In this document: positions 50,117 through 59,284 of the stretch, one piece after another
Numbering within the stretch: the stretch's first letter is position 1
Layout of the letters: each line of letters starts with the position of its first letter
Assembly (NCBI RefSeq): GCF_002220365.1
Contig: NZ_MTHB01000049.1
Coordinates: 1-64,000 of the forward strand
DNA from: Caballeronia sordidicola
GTDB taxonomy: Bacteria; Pseudomonadota; Gammaproteobacteria; Burkholderiales; Burkholderiaceae
Length of the DNA stretch: 64,000 nt
Reading direction: 5' to 3'
Translations under genes and position numbers: made by a program
Notes under the pieces: model-generated
The model's input: only the letters and a program-made list of their open reading frames with translations
The model's database searches: none
Told to the model about the DNA's origin: nothing

Positions 50117-50790
50117 TGCAAGCGGAGCATTCACGTTCCGGCGGGCAGGGCGCCCCGGTGCCCGAGGCTGACGGCTGTAACTCGCAAGCGAGGCCGCAAG
50201 GCTTGCTGCGCGCGGTACTGCAAGTCGCTCTGAAGGTTGCTTACCCGTTGATGATCTTGTGTGCATGGCGCTGGGATTCGCCGCGATACATCGGCGCCGC
50301 GCTATTTGCTCTGCTATGGCTGCAGCGCTGGGCCGGGACGGGCACGTTCGCGACGTCGCTGCGGCAGCTTAGCGCGACCGACTGGTGCGTCGCGGGCCTT
50401 CTAAGCTGCGCGTCGGCGGGGATCGTATTGTCCGGCAGTGAATTGCTCTTGCATCTGTATCCCTCGTTTGTGAACCTCGGACTGCTGGTCGCGTTCGGCG
50501 CGACGCTTGCGCGCGGGCCATCGATGATCGAAAAATTCGCGCGCATGGGCAATCCGGCGCTTGGCGCGCATGCGGTGCAATACACGCGCCGGGTCACGCA
50601 AATGTGGTGTGTGTTTTTCACGTTGAACGGTGCATTTTCCGCCTATACCGCGTTGTTCTGGACGCGTGCTGCATGGTCGCTGTACAACGGCGCGATCGCG
50701 TATGGCCTGATCGGTGTGTTGCTGGTTGGAGAGATAGTATGGCGCTACGTGGCCGTGCTGCCGCGCGCCGCGCGCTCGGAGGCAGCATGA
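50113..50790 (+). CDS. Integral membrane protein of aryl-polyene-type cluster
   Basis: A 225-residue membrane protein (224 if the ATG at 50116 is used) with about five hydrophobic segments: ALKVAYPLMILCAW, YIGAALFALLWL, WCVAGLLSCASAGIVL, LGLLVAFGATLA and AIAYGLIGVLLVGEIVW. The stretch PSMIEKFARMGNPALGAHAV and YTRRVTQMWCVFFTLNGAFS corresponds to the COG4648-type conserved membrane protein that regularly accompanies these operons. No reaction is known. It overlaps both neighbours by four bases. Confidence 0.8.
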   Translation: MMQAEHSRSGGQGAPVPEADGCNSQARPQGLLRAVLQVALKVAYPLMILCAWRWDSPRYIGAALFALLWLQRWAGTGTFATSLRQLSATDWCVAGLLSCASAGIVLSGSELLLHLYPSFVNLGLLVAFGATLARGPSMIEKFARMGNPALGAHAVQYTRRVTQMWCVFFTLNGAFSAYTALFWTRAAWSLYNGAIAYGLIGVLLVGEIVWRYVAVLPRAARSEAA

Positions 50791-52475
50791 TCGCGTTGCA
50801 CGATCTGTTGTGGGCCAAGCGTGATGCCGGCACGGCCGTTTGCCGCGACGGTACTGACGTGCTCGATTTCGCCACGTTCCTCGCGCGAGTGCGGGCTATC
50901 GCCGCGCGTTTAAGCGAGCAGCCGGCGCGCCGCTATGCATTGTGCATCGACGACCCGTTCCACTTCGCCTGCGCGCTTTTTGCGTTATTCGCCTGCGGCA
51001 AGGAACCGGTCATTCCAGCACATGCAGCGCCCGGTTATCTGGCCGATCTCTCGAATGCCTACGACGCTGTATTAACCGATGCCGACATGCCTGCGCCGGC
51101 GTCTAGTTCGGAGTACGTTGGATTTTTAGCATCGATCGACCCGCACGCGCCGCTCACGCTGTACACGTCGGGCAGCACCGGCACGCCGAAGCCAATCCGC
51201 AAGACACTCGCGCAATTCAACGCTGAAGTTCATACGCTCGAGGCGGAGTGGGGCATGCTTGTCGGCGACGCGACCGTGCTCGGCAGCGTCCCGCATCATC
51301 ATATCTATGGGCTGCTGTTTCGCGTGTTCTGGCCACTCGCGGCCGGGCGGGCATTCGACCGCGCGCTCAGCATCGAACCACAACAGTTGCAGGCGCGGAT
51401 CACGCAATGCAGGTTGGGGTCTTCCGTCGTCGTGTCCACGCCGGCGCAACTATCGCGCTGGCCTGAACTCGATGGTTTCGCAAGTTTGAGTCCTGCACCC
51501 CGTGTGTTTTTTTCATCCGGTGGTCCGCTTGCGGGAGACGCAGCCAGGAAATACGCCGAGGCCTTCGGCGCGGCGCCGGTCGAGATCTATGGCAGTACGG
51601 AGACGGGCGGTATCGCATGGCGTCGGCAGGATCAGACGGACGCGTGGCAAGCGTTGAGCGGTATCGAGGTACATCGCGGTGACGGCGGGACGCTTAACCT
51701 GCGTTCACCGCATCTGGGTCATGACGACTGGCATCGTACCGATGACACCATTGCGGTTGACCCGGATGGCCGCTTTCGTTTGCAAGGCCGCCTCGACCGC
51801 GTGATCAAGCTCGATGGCAAGCGCGTGTCGCTGCCCGAACTCGAAGCTCGCCTCGGGCTGCATCCGTACGTGGCGCAGGGAGCGGTTGTATCGCTTGAAG
51901 GGATGTCGCGCGAGCGTGTCGGCGCGGTGGTGGCGCTCACCGACGCCGGTAGTAAAGCTTTGCTTGAGCGAGGCCGTGTTGCGCTCGCCAAGGTCCTGCG
52001 CCGTCACCTTGCGGCGTATTTCGATATCGTCGTACTGCCGCGTTTCTGGCGCTTCCGTTTTACACTTCCCTTCGATGCCCGTGGCAAGTTGCCGGCCGCT
52101 GCAGTTGCCGCGGCGTTCGACGCATGCGCGCACGGCGTCGAAGTGCTCTCCGAAGTGCGCAGCGAAACCGCGCTGCACTACGAACTTCGCGTGCCGCCGA
52201 CGCTCGTGCATTTCGCCGGCCACTTCCCCGGCTTGCCGATCCTGCCGGGTGTTGTACAGATCGACTGGGTGATGCGATTGGCGGCCGAGCAAGTGCCCGG
52301 CATGCGCATGCTGGCATCGATCGATCAGTTGAAATTCAAGGCGCCGGTGCCACCGGGCGCGCTGCTCGATCTCACCTTGACACATGACGCGTCGCGCCGG
52401 CGTGTGCAATTTGCGTATCGGCTTGGGCGCCGCGAGTGCGCATCGGGCGTCATTGTTTATCAGGGGATCGCATGA
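50787..52475 (+). CDS. Acyl-AMP ligase fused to a FabA/FabZ-like dehydratase domain
   Basis: A 562-residue two-domain protein. The first 430 or so residues are an ANL adenylating enzyme: LTLYTSGSTGTPKPIRKTLA (P-loop), EIYGSTETGG, WHRTDD, GRLDRVIKLDGKRVSLPELE and the C-terminal lysine segment DARGKLPAAA. The last 110 residues form a hotdog domain with VHFAGHFPGLPILPGVVQID, the 3-hydroxyacyl-ACP dehydratase motif. In the best known aryl polyene systems these are two proteins (ApeH- and ApeI-like). The ligase would load an aryl acid onto an ACP, while the hotdog domain pairs with the separate dehydratase at 60470. The start at 50787 overlaps the upstream stop (ATGA). Confidence 0.87.
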   Translation: MIALHDLLWAKRDAGTAVCRDGTDVLDFATFLARVRAIAARLSEQPARRYALCIDDPFHFACALFALFACGKEPVIPAHAAPGYLADLSNAYDAVLTDADMPAPASSSEYVGFLASIDPHAPLTLYTSGSTGTPKPIRKTLAQFNAEVHTLEAEWGMLVGDATVLGSVPHHHIYGLLFRVFWPLAAGRAFDRALSIEPQQLQARITQCRLGSSVVVSTPAQLSRWPELDGFASLSPAPRVFFSSGGPLAGDAARKYAEAFGAAPVEIYGSTETGGIAWRRQDQTDAWQALSGIEVHRGDGGTLNLRSPHLGHDDWHRTDDTIAVDPDGRFRLQGRLDRVIKLDGKRVSLPELEARLGLHPYVAQGAVVSLEGMSRERVGAVVALTDAGSKALLERGRVALAKVLRRHLAAYFDIVVLPRFWRFRFTLPFDARGKLPAAAVAAAFDACAHGVEVLSEVRSETALHYELRVPPTLVHFAGHFPGLPILPGVVQIDWVMRLAAEQVPGMRMLASIDQLKFKAPVPPGALLDLTLTHDASRRRVQFAYRLGRRECASGVIVYQGIA

Positions 52476-54217
52476 GCCTTGGGTCGCCCAACCTGCCGTG
52501 CATCATTATTCCGATCTACAACCACAGGGAAGCGATCAGCTCGACCGTCGAAAATCTGAGCGTGCATGGGTTGCCGTTTTTTGTTGTCGATGACGGCAGC
52601 GACCAGGCCACCCAGGACGTGCTCGCCACGCTTCGCCGACAGTTCGCGGACACGCTCACGCTGATCCGACTGCCGATAAACGGCGGCAAGGGCGCGGCGG
52701 TGATGGCGGGCCTGCGGGCAGCGCGGCAGGCGGGTTTCACGCATGGCTTGCAGATCGACGCGGACGGACAGCATGACAGCGCCGATGTACCGCAATTCAT
52801 CGAAGCTGCGCGCGCCGAGCCTCGCGCTGTGATTCTCGGCCGCCCCATCTATGACGATTCCGTGCCGAAGTCGCGTCTCTACGGCCGCTACCTGACGCAT
52901 GTGTGGGTGTGGATCGAAACGCTCTCGTTCACGATTCGCGATTCGATGTGCGGTTTTCGCCTGTATCCACTCGACGTGGTCTGCGCGCTGATCGATGACG
53001 TGAAGTTGCCGACGCGAATGGATTTCGACATCGAGATACTCGTGCGGCTGTACTGGCGCCGGACAGCGTTCCGTTCGATCCCGACGCGCGTCACCTACGC
53101 GAGCGACGGCGTTTCGCACTTCGACGTGCTGTGGGACAACGTGCGTATCAGCCGTACTCACACGCGGCTCTTTTTAGGCATGCTGGGGCGGCTGCCAATG
53201 CTGCTTGCACACAAGCTGATGCCGCGCGAATCGGTCACTTCATCGACTGAAAACGAGCAGCACTGGTGGCATATCGCTGAGCGCGGCAGCCATCTCGGCA
53301 TGTCCCTGCTTGCGCTTAGCTGCCGTCTCTTCGGCACGCGCTTCACCGCGTTGTGGCTGCATCCGATCGTCGCGTATTTCCTGCTGACCGGGAGCCGCGC
53401 ACGCGCTGCGTCGCGCAGCTATTTCGTGCACCTTCAGCAAGCCGCACCGCAGGATCAAACGCCTCAGCCAGGCTGGTGGTCCGCGTATAAACACATGCTG
53501 GCATTCGCGCGATCCGGTTTCGATAAACTCGCTGCATGGTCGGGTCGCGTCAACATGGACGACGTGAAATTCGAGGACCCGAGCGCGTTCGAAGCGTTGA
53601 GCGCGAGCGGCCGTGGCGCACTCGTGATCGGCGCGCATCTCGGCAACCTCGAGATGACGCGGGCGCTTGCCTCGCGCGGCGCGCATGCGAAGGTCACCGC
53701 TGTTGTCTATACGGAGCACGCGCGCCGATTCAACAGCGTGCTGGCATCGGCGAATAGCGAGTTCGCGCAACGTCTTGTCGAGGTCAGCGACTTCGGCCCC
53801 GAGACGGCGATGATGATGCAGGATCGGGTGGAGGCGGGCGAGCTGCTGGTGATCGTCGGCGACCGGGTGCCCGCGCATGATTCCGGCCGCACGACCGAGG
53901 CACAGTTTCTTGGCTCGACGGCGCCTTTCGCCCAAGGTCCATACGTGCTGGCCCATGCGCTCGGTTGCCCCGTGTACCTGTTTTTCTGCCTGAAGGAAGA
54001 GCAAGGCTACAGGCTTTACTTCGAGCCGTTCGCTGAGCGCATCGAGTTGCCGCGCCGGGAACGTGCGCAGCATCTCGCCGCGTGGGCACAGCGTTATGCG
54101 TCGCGTCTCGAACACTATTGCCGCAAGGCGCCGTATCAATGGTTCAATTTTTTCGATTTCTGGGCGCGTCCCAATGGCAATGGTAATGGCACTGGAGGCG
54201 CGAATGGCCGAACATGA
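52472..54217 (+). CDS. GT2 glycosyltransferase fused to an LpxL-like acyltransferase
   Basis: A 581-residue fusion. Residues 1 to about 240 are a GT2 (dolichyl-phosphate-mannose-synthase-like) domain: CIIIPIYNHREAI, FFVVDDGSDQATQDV, LQIDADGQHDSADVPQFIEA and FRLYPLDVVCALIDDVKLPT. From about 270 on it is an LpxL/HtrB-family acyltransferase: GALVIGAHLGNLEMTRALAS with the His-x4-Glu catalytic motif, and later PFAQGPYVLAHALGCPVYLF. It can thus both glycosylate and acylate the lipid carrier of the polyene. It ends in a Asn/Gly-rich tail (NGNGNGTGGANGR) encoded by short repeats. Overlaps: 4 bases upstream, 14 downstream. Confidence 0.87.
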   Translation: MSLGSPNLPCIIIPIYNHREAISSTVENLSVHGLPFFVVDDGSDQATQDVLATLRRQFADTLTLIRLPINGGKGAAVMAGLRAARQAGFTHGLQIDADGQHDSADVPQFIEAARAEPRAVILGRPIYDDSVPKSRLYGRYLTHVWVWIETLSFTIRDSMCGFRLYPLDVVCALIDDVKLPTRMDFDIEILVRLYWRRTAFRSIPTRVTYASDGVSHFDVLWDNVRISRTHTRLFLGMLGRLPMLLAHKLMPRESVTSSTENEQHWWHIAERGSHLGMSLLALSCRLFGTRFTALWLHPIVAYFLLTGSRARAASRSYFVHLQQAAPQDQTPQPGWWSAYKHMLAFARSGFDKLAAWSGRVNMDDVKFEDPSAFEALSASGRGALVIGAHLGNLEMTRALASRGAHAKVTAVVYTEHARRFNSVLASANSEFAQRLVEVSDFGPETAMMMQDRVEAGELLVIVGDRVPAHDSGRTTEAQFLGSTAPFAQGPYVLAHALGCPVYLFFCLKEEQGYRLYFEPFAERIELPRRERAQHLAAWAQRYASRLEHYCRKAPYQWFNFFDFWARPNGNGNGTGGANGRT

Positions 54218-55811
54218 TTCGAGCGGCAAAATGGCCGGCGTACGCAACGTAGCGGTGCGAGCCGAAGCAGCGATCGTCATCGGCGGCAGGCGGCTGACGA
54301 TCGAAGAGGTCGTATCGATTGCGAATCAGCGAAGGCCTGTGGCTTTAAGCCCCGACCCCGCGTGGCGCGCACGCATTGAACGCGGCGCCGATTTCCTGCG
54401 CCGCCATCTGGCACAGGGCGCGACCGTCTATGGCGTCAATACCGGTTACGGCGACTCGTGCGTGGTCGATGTACCCATGGAACTGGTCGAAGTGTTGCCC
54501 CTGCAATTGCTGCGTTATCACGGCTGCGGCATGGGCCAGCATCTCGACGACGCGCAGACGCTCGCCGTTATCGCCGCGCGGCTCAATTCGCTGGCATACG
54601 GGTTCTCAGGAGTACGGCATGTGCTGCTTGAACGGCTCGCCGACCTGATCAATCATCGCGTGCTGCCGCGGATTCCATCGGAGGGATCGGTGGGAGCGAG
54701 TGGTGACCTGACGCCGCTGTCCTACGTGGCGGCCGCGCTGGTGGGCGAGCGCGACGTGCGGTTTCGCGACGAGTTATGCGATGCCCGCAGCGTCTGGGCC
54801 AAACTTGGGCATACACCGCTCACGCTCGCGCCGAAAGAGGGGCTCGCGCTGATGAACGGCACGGCGGTCATGACGGGCCTAGCATGCCTCGCGTTCGCCC
54901 GTGCCGCTCACCTGACGCGGCTCGCAGCACGCCTGAGCGCATTGTCCACTGTCGCGCTCGACGGCCGCGCCGCGCACTTCGACCCGATGCTGTTCGAAGT
55001 CAAACCACACGCGGGGCAGGCCGAAGCCGCGGCATGGATTCGCGAGGATCTCGCTGGCCGTGAGGACACGCCGGGGCATCGCCTGCAGGATCGCTATTCC
55101 ATCCGCTGTGCGCCACACGTGATCGGCGTTGCGCGCGATGCGCTGTCATGGGTGCGGCGCGATGTCGAAAATGAGTTGAATAGCGCCAACGACAATCCCC
55201 TGATCGATCCCGATGGTGAACGCGTGCTGCATGGCGGCAACTTCTATGGCGGCCATATTGCCTTTGCGATGGACGCGCTGAAAGTGGCGGTCGCAAATCT
55301 TGCCGACCTGATGGATCGCCAACTGGCGCTGCTCGTCGACGATAAATTCAACAACGGCTTGCCGCGCAGCTTGTCGGGCGCGGCGCCTGAGCGAGCATCG
55401 ATCAATCACGGCTTCAAGGCGGTGCAGATATCGTCGTCGGCATGGACCGCGGAAGCGCTCAAGCTGACCATGCCCGCCAGCGTGTTTTCACGTTCGACCG
55501 AAGCGCATAACCAGGACAAGGTGAGCATGGGCACGATCGCCGCACGTGATTGCCTGCGGATCCTGGAGCTGAGCGAGCAAGTCGCCGCCGCACATACGCT
55601 CGCTACTGTTCAGGCTGCGCGCTTGCGTCTACGCATCAACAATACGACACCCATCCCCCTGCCGTTGCAAACATTCATGGACAGCGTGACAGCCGGATCG
55701 CCGTTCGTCGATGAAGACCGCGCGCTTGAAAGCGACCTGCGCGCATTGACTGCGCGAATCGCGGCTTGCGATATGGTCGGGGGCTATGGTGGAGAGGATC
55801 AGCATGAGTGA
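54204..55811 (+). CDS. Aromatic amino acid ammonia-lyase (HAL/PAL/TAL family)
   Basis: A 535-residue MIO-dependent lyase. The MIO triad Ala165-Ser166-Gly167 lies in GSVGASGDLTPLSYV; Tyr76 in VYGVNTGYGD and the SSSAWTAEALKL/ NQDKVSMGT region complete the site. The aryl-selectivity stretch reads QLLRYHGCGMG with Tyr105-His106, where a histidine favours tyrosine in the Rhodobacter enzyme, if my alignment is right. This would supply 4-coumarate as aryl starter for the ligase. Histidine ammonia-lyase is less likely in this operon. The start at 54204 has GGAGGCGCG upstream. Overlaps: 14 bases with the GT2 gene, 8 with the thioesterase gene. Confidence 0.87.
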   Translation: MAEHDSSGKMAGVRNVAVRAEAAIVIGGRRLTIEEVVSIANQRRPVALSPDPAWRARIERGADFLRRHLAQGATVYGVNTGYGDSCVVDVPMELVEVLPLQLLRYHGCGMGQHLDDAQTLAVIAARLNSLAYGFSGVRHVLLERLADLINHRVLPRIPSEGSVGASGDLTPLSYVAAALVGERDVRFRDELCDARSVWAKLGHTPLTLAPKEGLALMNGTAVMTGLACLAFARAAHLTRLAARLSALSTVALDGRAAHFDPMLFEVKPHAGQAEAAAWIREDLAGREDTPGHRLQDRYSIRCAPHVIGVARDALSWVRRDVENELNSANDNPLIDPDGERVLHGGNFYGGHIAFAMDALKVAVANLADLMDRQLALLVDDKFNNGLPRSLSGAAPERASINHGFKAVQISSSAWTAEALKLTMPASVFSRSTEAHNQDKVSMGTIAARDCLRILELSEQVAAAHTLATVQAARLRLRINNTTPIPLPLQTFMDSVTAGSPFVDEDRALESDLRALTARIAACDMVGGYGGEDQHE

Positions 55812-56241
55812 AGCTGCAGCCCCCAGGGTCCTGACGGCGAGCGCGGCCGTTGAAGTCCCGTTCCACGACGTCGACGCCATGAACGTCTGCTGGCATGGCC
55901 ACTACTTGAAGTACTTCGAGATCGGCCGGGCGGCGCTGCTGCGCGTGTTCGACTATGACTATCGTGAGATGCAGGCGTCGGGTTATCTCTGGCCCATCGT
56001 CGAAGTGCATCTCAAGTACGTGCGCCCGGCTACTTACGGGCAGAAGATCGAGGTACGCGCGCAGTTGCTGGAATATGAAAACCGCCTGAAAATTGGCTAC
56101 GAGATTGTCGATGCCGCTTCACGCGAGCGGCTGACCAAGGGCTATACGATCCAGGTTGCTATTCACGCCGCGACGCAGGAACTGCAGTTCGTGTCGCCAC
56201 CCGTGATGATCGAGAAACTGGAGCGCGCATGGGCACGTTGA
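55804..56241 (+). CDS. 4HBT-type thioesterase
   Basis: A 145-residue single-hotdog acyl-CoA or acyl-ACP thioesterase. VPFHDVDAMNVCWHGHYLKY and FEIGRAALLRVFDYDYREMQ mark the 4-hydroxybenzoyl-CoA thioesterase group, with the active-site aspartate at DVDAMN. Such proteins occur in nearly all aryl polyene clusters and may release or edit stalled chains. The start at 55804 has GAGAGGA 7 bases upstream and overlaps the lyase stop by 8 bases. Confidence 0.86.
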   Translation: MSEAAAPRVLTASAAVEVPFHDVDAMNVCWHGHYLKYFEIGRAALLRVFDYDYREMQASGYLWPIVEVHLKYVRPATYGQKIEVRAQLLEYENRLKIGYEIVDAASRERLTKGYTIQVAIHAATQELQFVSPPVMIEKLERAWAR

Positions 56242-56876
56242 ATTGGCGCAGTCTTGTTGCGGCTGGGTTTATCGCCTTAGCACCGCCCGTGTTCGCTGCG
56301 CAGCCAGCGCCAGCGAGCGACACGGGTCTCGTTTCGCAGATAGCAGGGCATCTCGCCCAAGCGAAGGGCGTTCGCGCGCAATTCACGCAAACTCAAACGC
56401 TGTCCGCGATGAAACAGCCGCTCGTCAGCACGGGTTCGCTGGTTTTTTTCCGCGAACGCGGCGTGATCTGGCAGATCGATACACCGTACAAAGCGACCTA
56501 CGTCATCACCGACACCGGCGTGAGCGAAGTGAACGCCAACGGCCAGCGGACGAACTCGAAGAGCAGCGACGGCGTGCGCGGCGTGGCGCAGGTTTCGCGG
56601 ATGATGCGCGCGATGCTGGGTGGCGATCTCTCGGCGCTCTACGCACAATTCGACGTGCACGCGGACGGCACGCCGGCGCAATGGCGTATGCAACTGACGC
56701 CGAATCAGCCCCAGCTCGCGCAGTCGATCAAGGGCCTTGAGATGAGCGGCGGGGATTATTTGCAGGCGCTGCGCATTACGCTTGCGAATGGCGACGTCAC
56801 GCGCATCGACTTTGCGAACAGCGCGGCGGTGAGTGAGTTGCCGCCGGCCGATCGCACGCTGTTCGGAGCGCGGTAA
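56229..56876 (+). CDS. LolA-like outer membrane lipoprotein carrier family protein
   Basis: A 215-residue periplasmic protein. Signal peptide: NWRSLVAAGFIALAPPVFAA with cleavage at FAA or FAAQP. The mature part has the LolA-like core AKGVRAQFTQTQTLSAMKQP, LVSTGSLVFFRERGVIWQID and TPYKATYVITDTGV. It is not the housekeeping LolA; such paralogues are typical of aryl polyene operons and probably carry the lipid-linked polyene across the periplasm. Overlaps: 13 bases with the thioesterase gene, 1 with the MMPL gene. Confidence 0.87.
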   Translation: MGTLNWRSLVAAGFIALAPPVFAAQPAPASDTGLVSQIAGHLAQAKGVRAQFTQTQTLSAMKQPLVSTGSLVFFRERGVIWQIDTPYKATYVITDTGVSEVNANGQRTNSKSSDGVRGVAQVSRMMRAMLGGDLSALYAQFDVHADGTPAQWRMQLTPNQPQLAQSIKGLEMSGGDYLQALRITLANGDVTRIDFANSAAVSELPPADRTLFGAR

Positions 56877-59284
56877 TGCAGGTGCAGCAATCACAGGTCG
56901 CAAAACCCGCGTGGGGCATGCGCGTCGGTTGGCTACTGCTCGCGCTCGTCGCAACGCTTTATTGCGTGTGGCGATTCGCCGGGCCGTCGCCACTGCAGAC
57001 GAACCTGCTTGCGTTATTGCCCGCAACAGAAGCGGATCCAGTCGCTGAAAAAGCCGTCGATACATTGGCGACCGCGCTGGGTGATCGTACGGTTTTCCTC
57101 GTGACCAGCCACGACGCAGCGCACGCTAAAGCCGCGGCGAAACAGCTTGGCGCGACATTGTCGGCAAGCGGAGCGTTTGGCTCGGTGACAGCGGAGTTGC
57201 CCCCGTTCGATGTATCAAAGATCGCCGGGCTGTACATGCCGTATCGATTCGGCTTGCTTGCACCTGCCGATCGCGCCGCGCTCGCAGACGGCACGCTCTC
57301 TTTACACGACACACTCGCGCGACGCCTCTATAGCCCGCTGCACGGCGGACTCGCGACCCAGCTCGCCGACGATCCGTTCGGCTGGCTCGAACACTGGCTT
57401 GCGGGCTTGCCGCTGGCGACCTCGAATCTGGAGGTTGAAGACGGTTTGCTGGTGGCGCATCGAGGCAATGCGGCCAGCGTGCTTGTGATGGCGACGTTGC
57501 CGGGCTCGGCGTATGAGTCGAAGGTCCAGCATGCGGTCCATGAAGCTGTGGCGCACGGCGAAGGCGCTCTCAGGCAAAATTTTCCCGATGTCACCCTGGC
57601 CCGCACCGGCGCTGTTTTCTACGCAGAAGCGGCGCGCGCTGCGTCGGAGCGCGAGGTGCATTTGATCGGTATTGCATCGCTCTGCGGAATTGCGTTGCTG
57701 ATGTTGTGGGTGTTCCGTTCGCCCCGGCTGATCCTGCTGGGTTTCGTCTCGACAGCGCTCGGCATTGTCTGTGCGCTCGCCGCCACCATGCTGATATTCG
57801 GCAAGCTGCATCTGCTGACGCTGGTATTCGGTGCGAGCCTGATCGGCGAAGCCGTCGACTATTCGATCCAGTATTTTGTTGTCTATCTCGGTGCAGGACG
57901 TGACTGGGATGCGCAACGCGGCGTGCGGGCCGTGCGGCCCGCACTGATGGTCGCGCTCACGACAAGCCTGTTGGGTTACGCCATCCTGACGTGGGTGCCG
58001 TTTCCTGCGCTCAAGCAGATCGCTTGTTTTGCGATCGTGGGTATCTGTACCGCGTTCGCGTCAGTGATGTGGCTTTTGCCGGCGTTGCTGGTCCGTGCGC
58101 CCAAGCGCAGTCCGCAGCGCGTATTCGCCGGGGCGGCACGTTTGCTTGGGGCGTGGCGCATGGTGATCGGTGGGCGGCGGGCGTGGGGCGTGGCGGCTCT
58201 TCTGCTGATTCTTGCAGTGCCGGGCTGGCTGCGGCTCACGAGTGACGACGACATCCATTTGCTGATCCAGCGCGATCCTGTGCTCCTGGCGCAGGAGCAG
58301 AAGGTCCGCGACGCGGTCGGTTTCGATAACAGCACCCAGTTCTTCGTTGTGCGTGGCGAGACGCCGGAGATCGTGCTGGAGCGCGCTGAAGCGCTGGGCG
58401 CGAAGCTCGACGGTTTGACGGGCGCGGCCCGGCTGAGTAGCTGGCAATCGATAACGTCGTTCGTCCCGTCGGCAAAGCGGCAGGACGAAGACCGGACGCT
58501 GCTTGGTCAACGTGTATTCAATGATCCGTCCGCGTTACGCGGGACGCTTGTTCAAGCCGGTTTCCGCGATGAAGTCGCTGACGGGTGGCTCGCGGCCTAC
58601 GCAAAGTCGGACCACTCGGTGCTGAGCATCGATAGCTGGCTTGCGGCACCATGGTCGCAGCCATTTCGTCACTTGTGGCTCGGCAGAGTCGACGCGGCAT
58701 CAACGTCAGGCGGTTATGCCGCCGTCGTGATTCCGCAAGGCGTTACACCGGCGAACCAGCCTGCGCTAATTGCCACTGCTCACACGCTGCCAGGCGTGAC
58801 GTTTGTCGATAAAGCCGCGAGCGTGTCGACGCTATTTGGTGCTTATCGCGTCGACAGCGGCATCTGGCTGGCGGGCGCGCTGCTATGCGTTCTCTTGCTG
58901 ATGATGGCGCGCTACCGGCCGCTCGGCGGCATTGTCGTCACGCTGCCGGTGTTGCTGGCGGTCGGTGTAACACTCGCCGTATTCGGCTATGCAGGCGTGC
59001 CGCTGAACCTGTTCAACTGGCTCGCATTGATGCTCGTGCTCGGCGTGGGCGCAAACTATGCCGTGTTCCTGCGCGAAGGCGCCGCGCGCGCGGACGCCGA
59101 TCTTGGCGCGGTGTGGACGGGCGTGCTGCTGTCGGCGGCAACGACCTTGCTTTCCTTCGGCCTTCTCGCCATGAGCGCCATGCCCGCGCTCAGGAGTTTC
59201 GGCGCGACGCTTGGCACTGGTATCGCGGTATCGGTGCTGCTTGCGCCGATCGGCATGCCATCGCAACGAAGGAGGGCCGCATGA
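56876..59284 (+). CDS. MMPL/RND-family exporter
   Basis: An 802-residue inner-membrane exporter with two RND-type halves, about 12 membrane segments: segment 1 near residue 20, a large periplasmic loop (40-260), segments 2-6 (IASLCGIALLMLWVFRSPRL onward, with FGASLIGEAVDYSIQYFVVY), segment 7 near 430, a second periplasmic loop and segments 8-12 (WLALMLVLGVGANYAVFLRE). The GxxxD/N residues in the middle of segments 4 and 10 (GEAVDYS and GVGANYA) are the likely proton relay sites; note that the second repeat has Asn instead of Asp. It most likely extracts the finished polyene lipid to the LolA-like carrier. Confidence 0.88.
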   Translation: MQVQQSQVAKPAWGMRVGWLLLALVATLYCVWRFAGPSPLQTNLLALLPATEADPVAEKAVDTLATALGDRTVFLVTSHDAAHAKAAAKQLGATLSASGAFGSVTAELPPFDVSKIAGLYMPYRFGLLAPADRAALADGTLSLHDTLARRLYSPLHGGLATQLADDPFGWLEHWLAGLPLATSNLEVEDGLLVAHRGNAASVLVMATLPGSAYESKVQHAVHEAVAHGEGALRQNFPDVTLARTGAVFYAEAARAASEREVHLIGIASLCGIALLMLWVFRSPRLILLGFVSTALGIVCALAATMLIFGKLHLLTLVFGASLIGEAVDYSIQYFVVYLGAGRDWDAQRGVRAVRPALMVALTTSLLGYAILTWVPFPALKQIACFAIVGICTAFASVMWLLPALLVRAPKRSPQRVFAGAARLLGAWRMVIGGRRAWGVAALLLILAVPGWLRLTSDDDIHLLIQRDPVLLAQEQKVRDAVGFDNSTQFFVVRGETPEIVLERAEALGAKLDGLTGAARLSSWQSITSFVPSAKRQDEDRTLLGQRVFNDPSALRGTLVQAGFRDEVADGWLAAYAKSDHSVLSIDSWLAAPWSQPFRHLWLGRVDAASTSGGYAAVVIPQGVTPANQPALIATAHTLPGVTFVDKAASVSTLFGAYRVDSGIWLAGALLCVLLLMMARYRPLGGIVVTLPVLLAVGVTLAVFGYAGVPLNLFNWLALMLVLGVGANYAVFLREGAARADADLGAVWTGVLLSAATTLLSFGLLAMSAMPALRSFGATLGTGIAVSVLLAPIGMPSQRRRAA

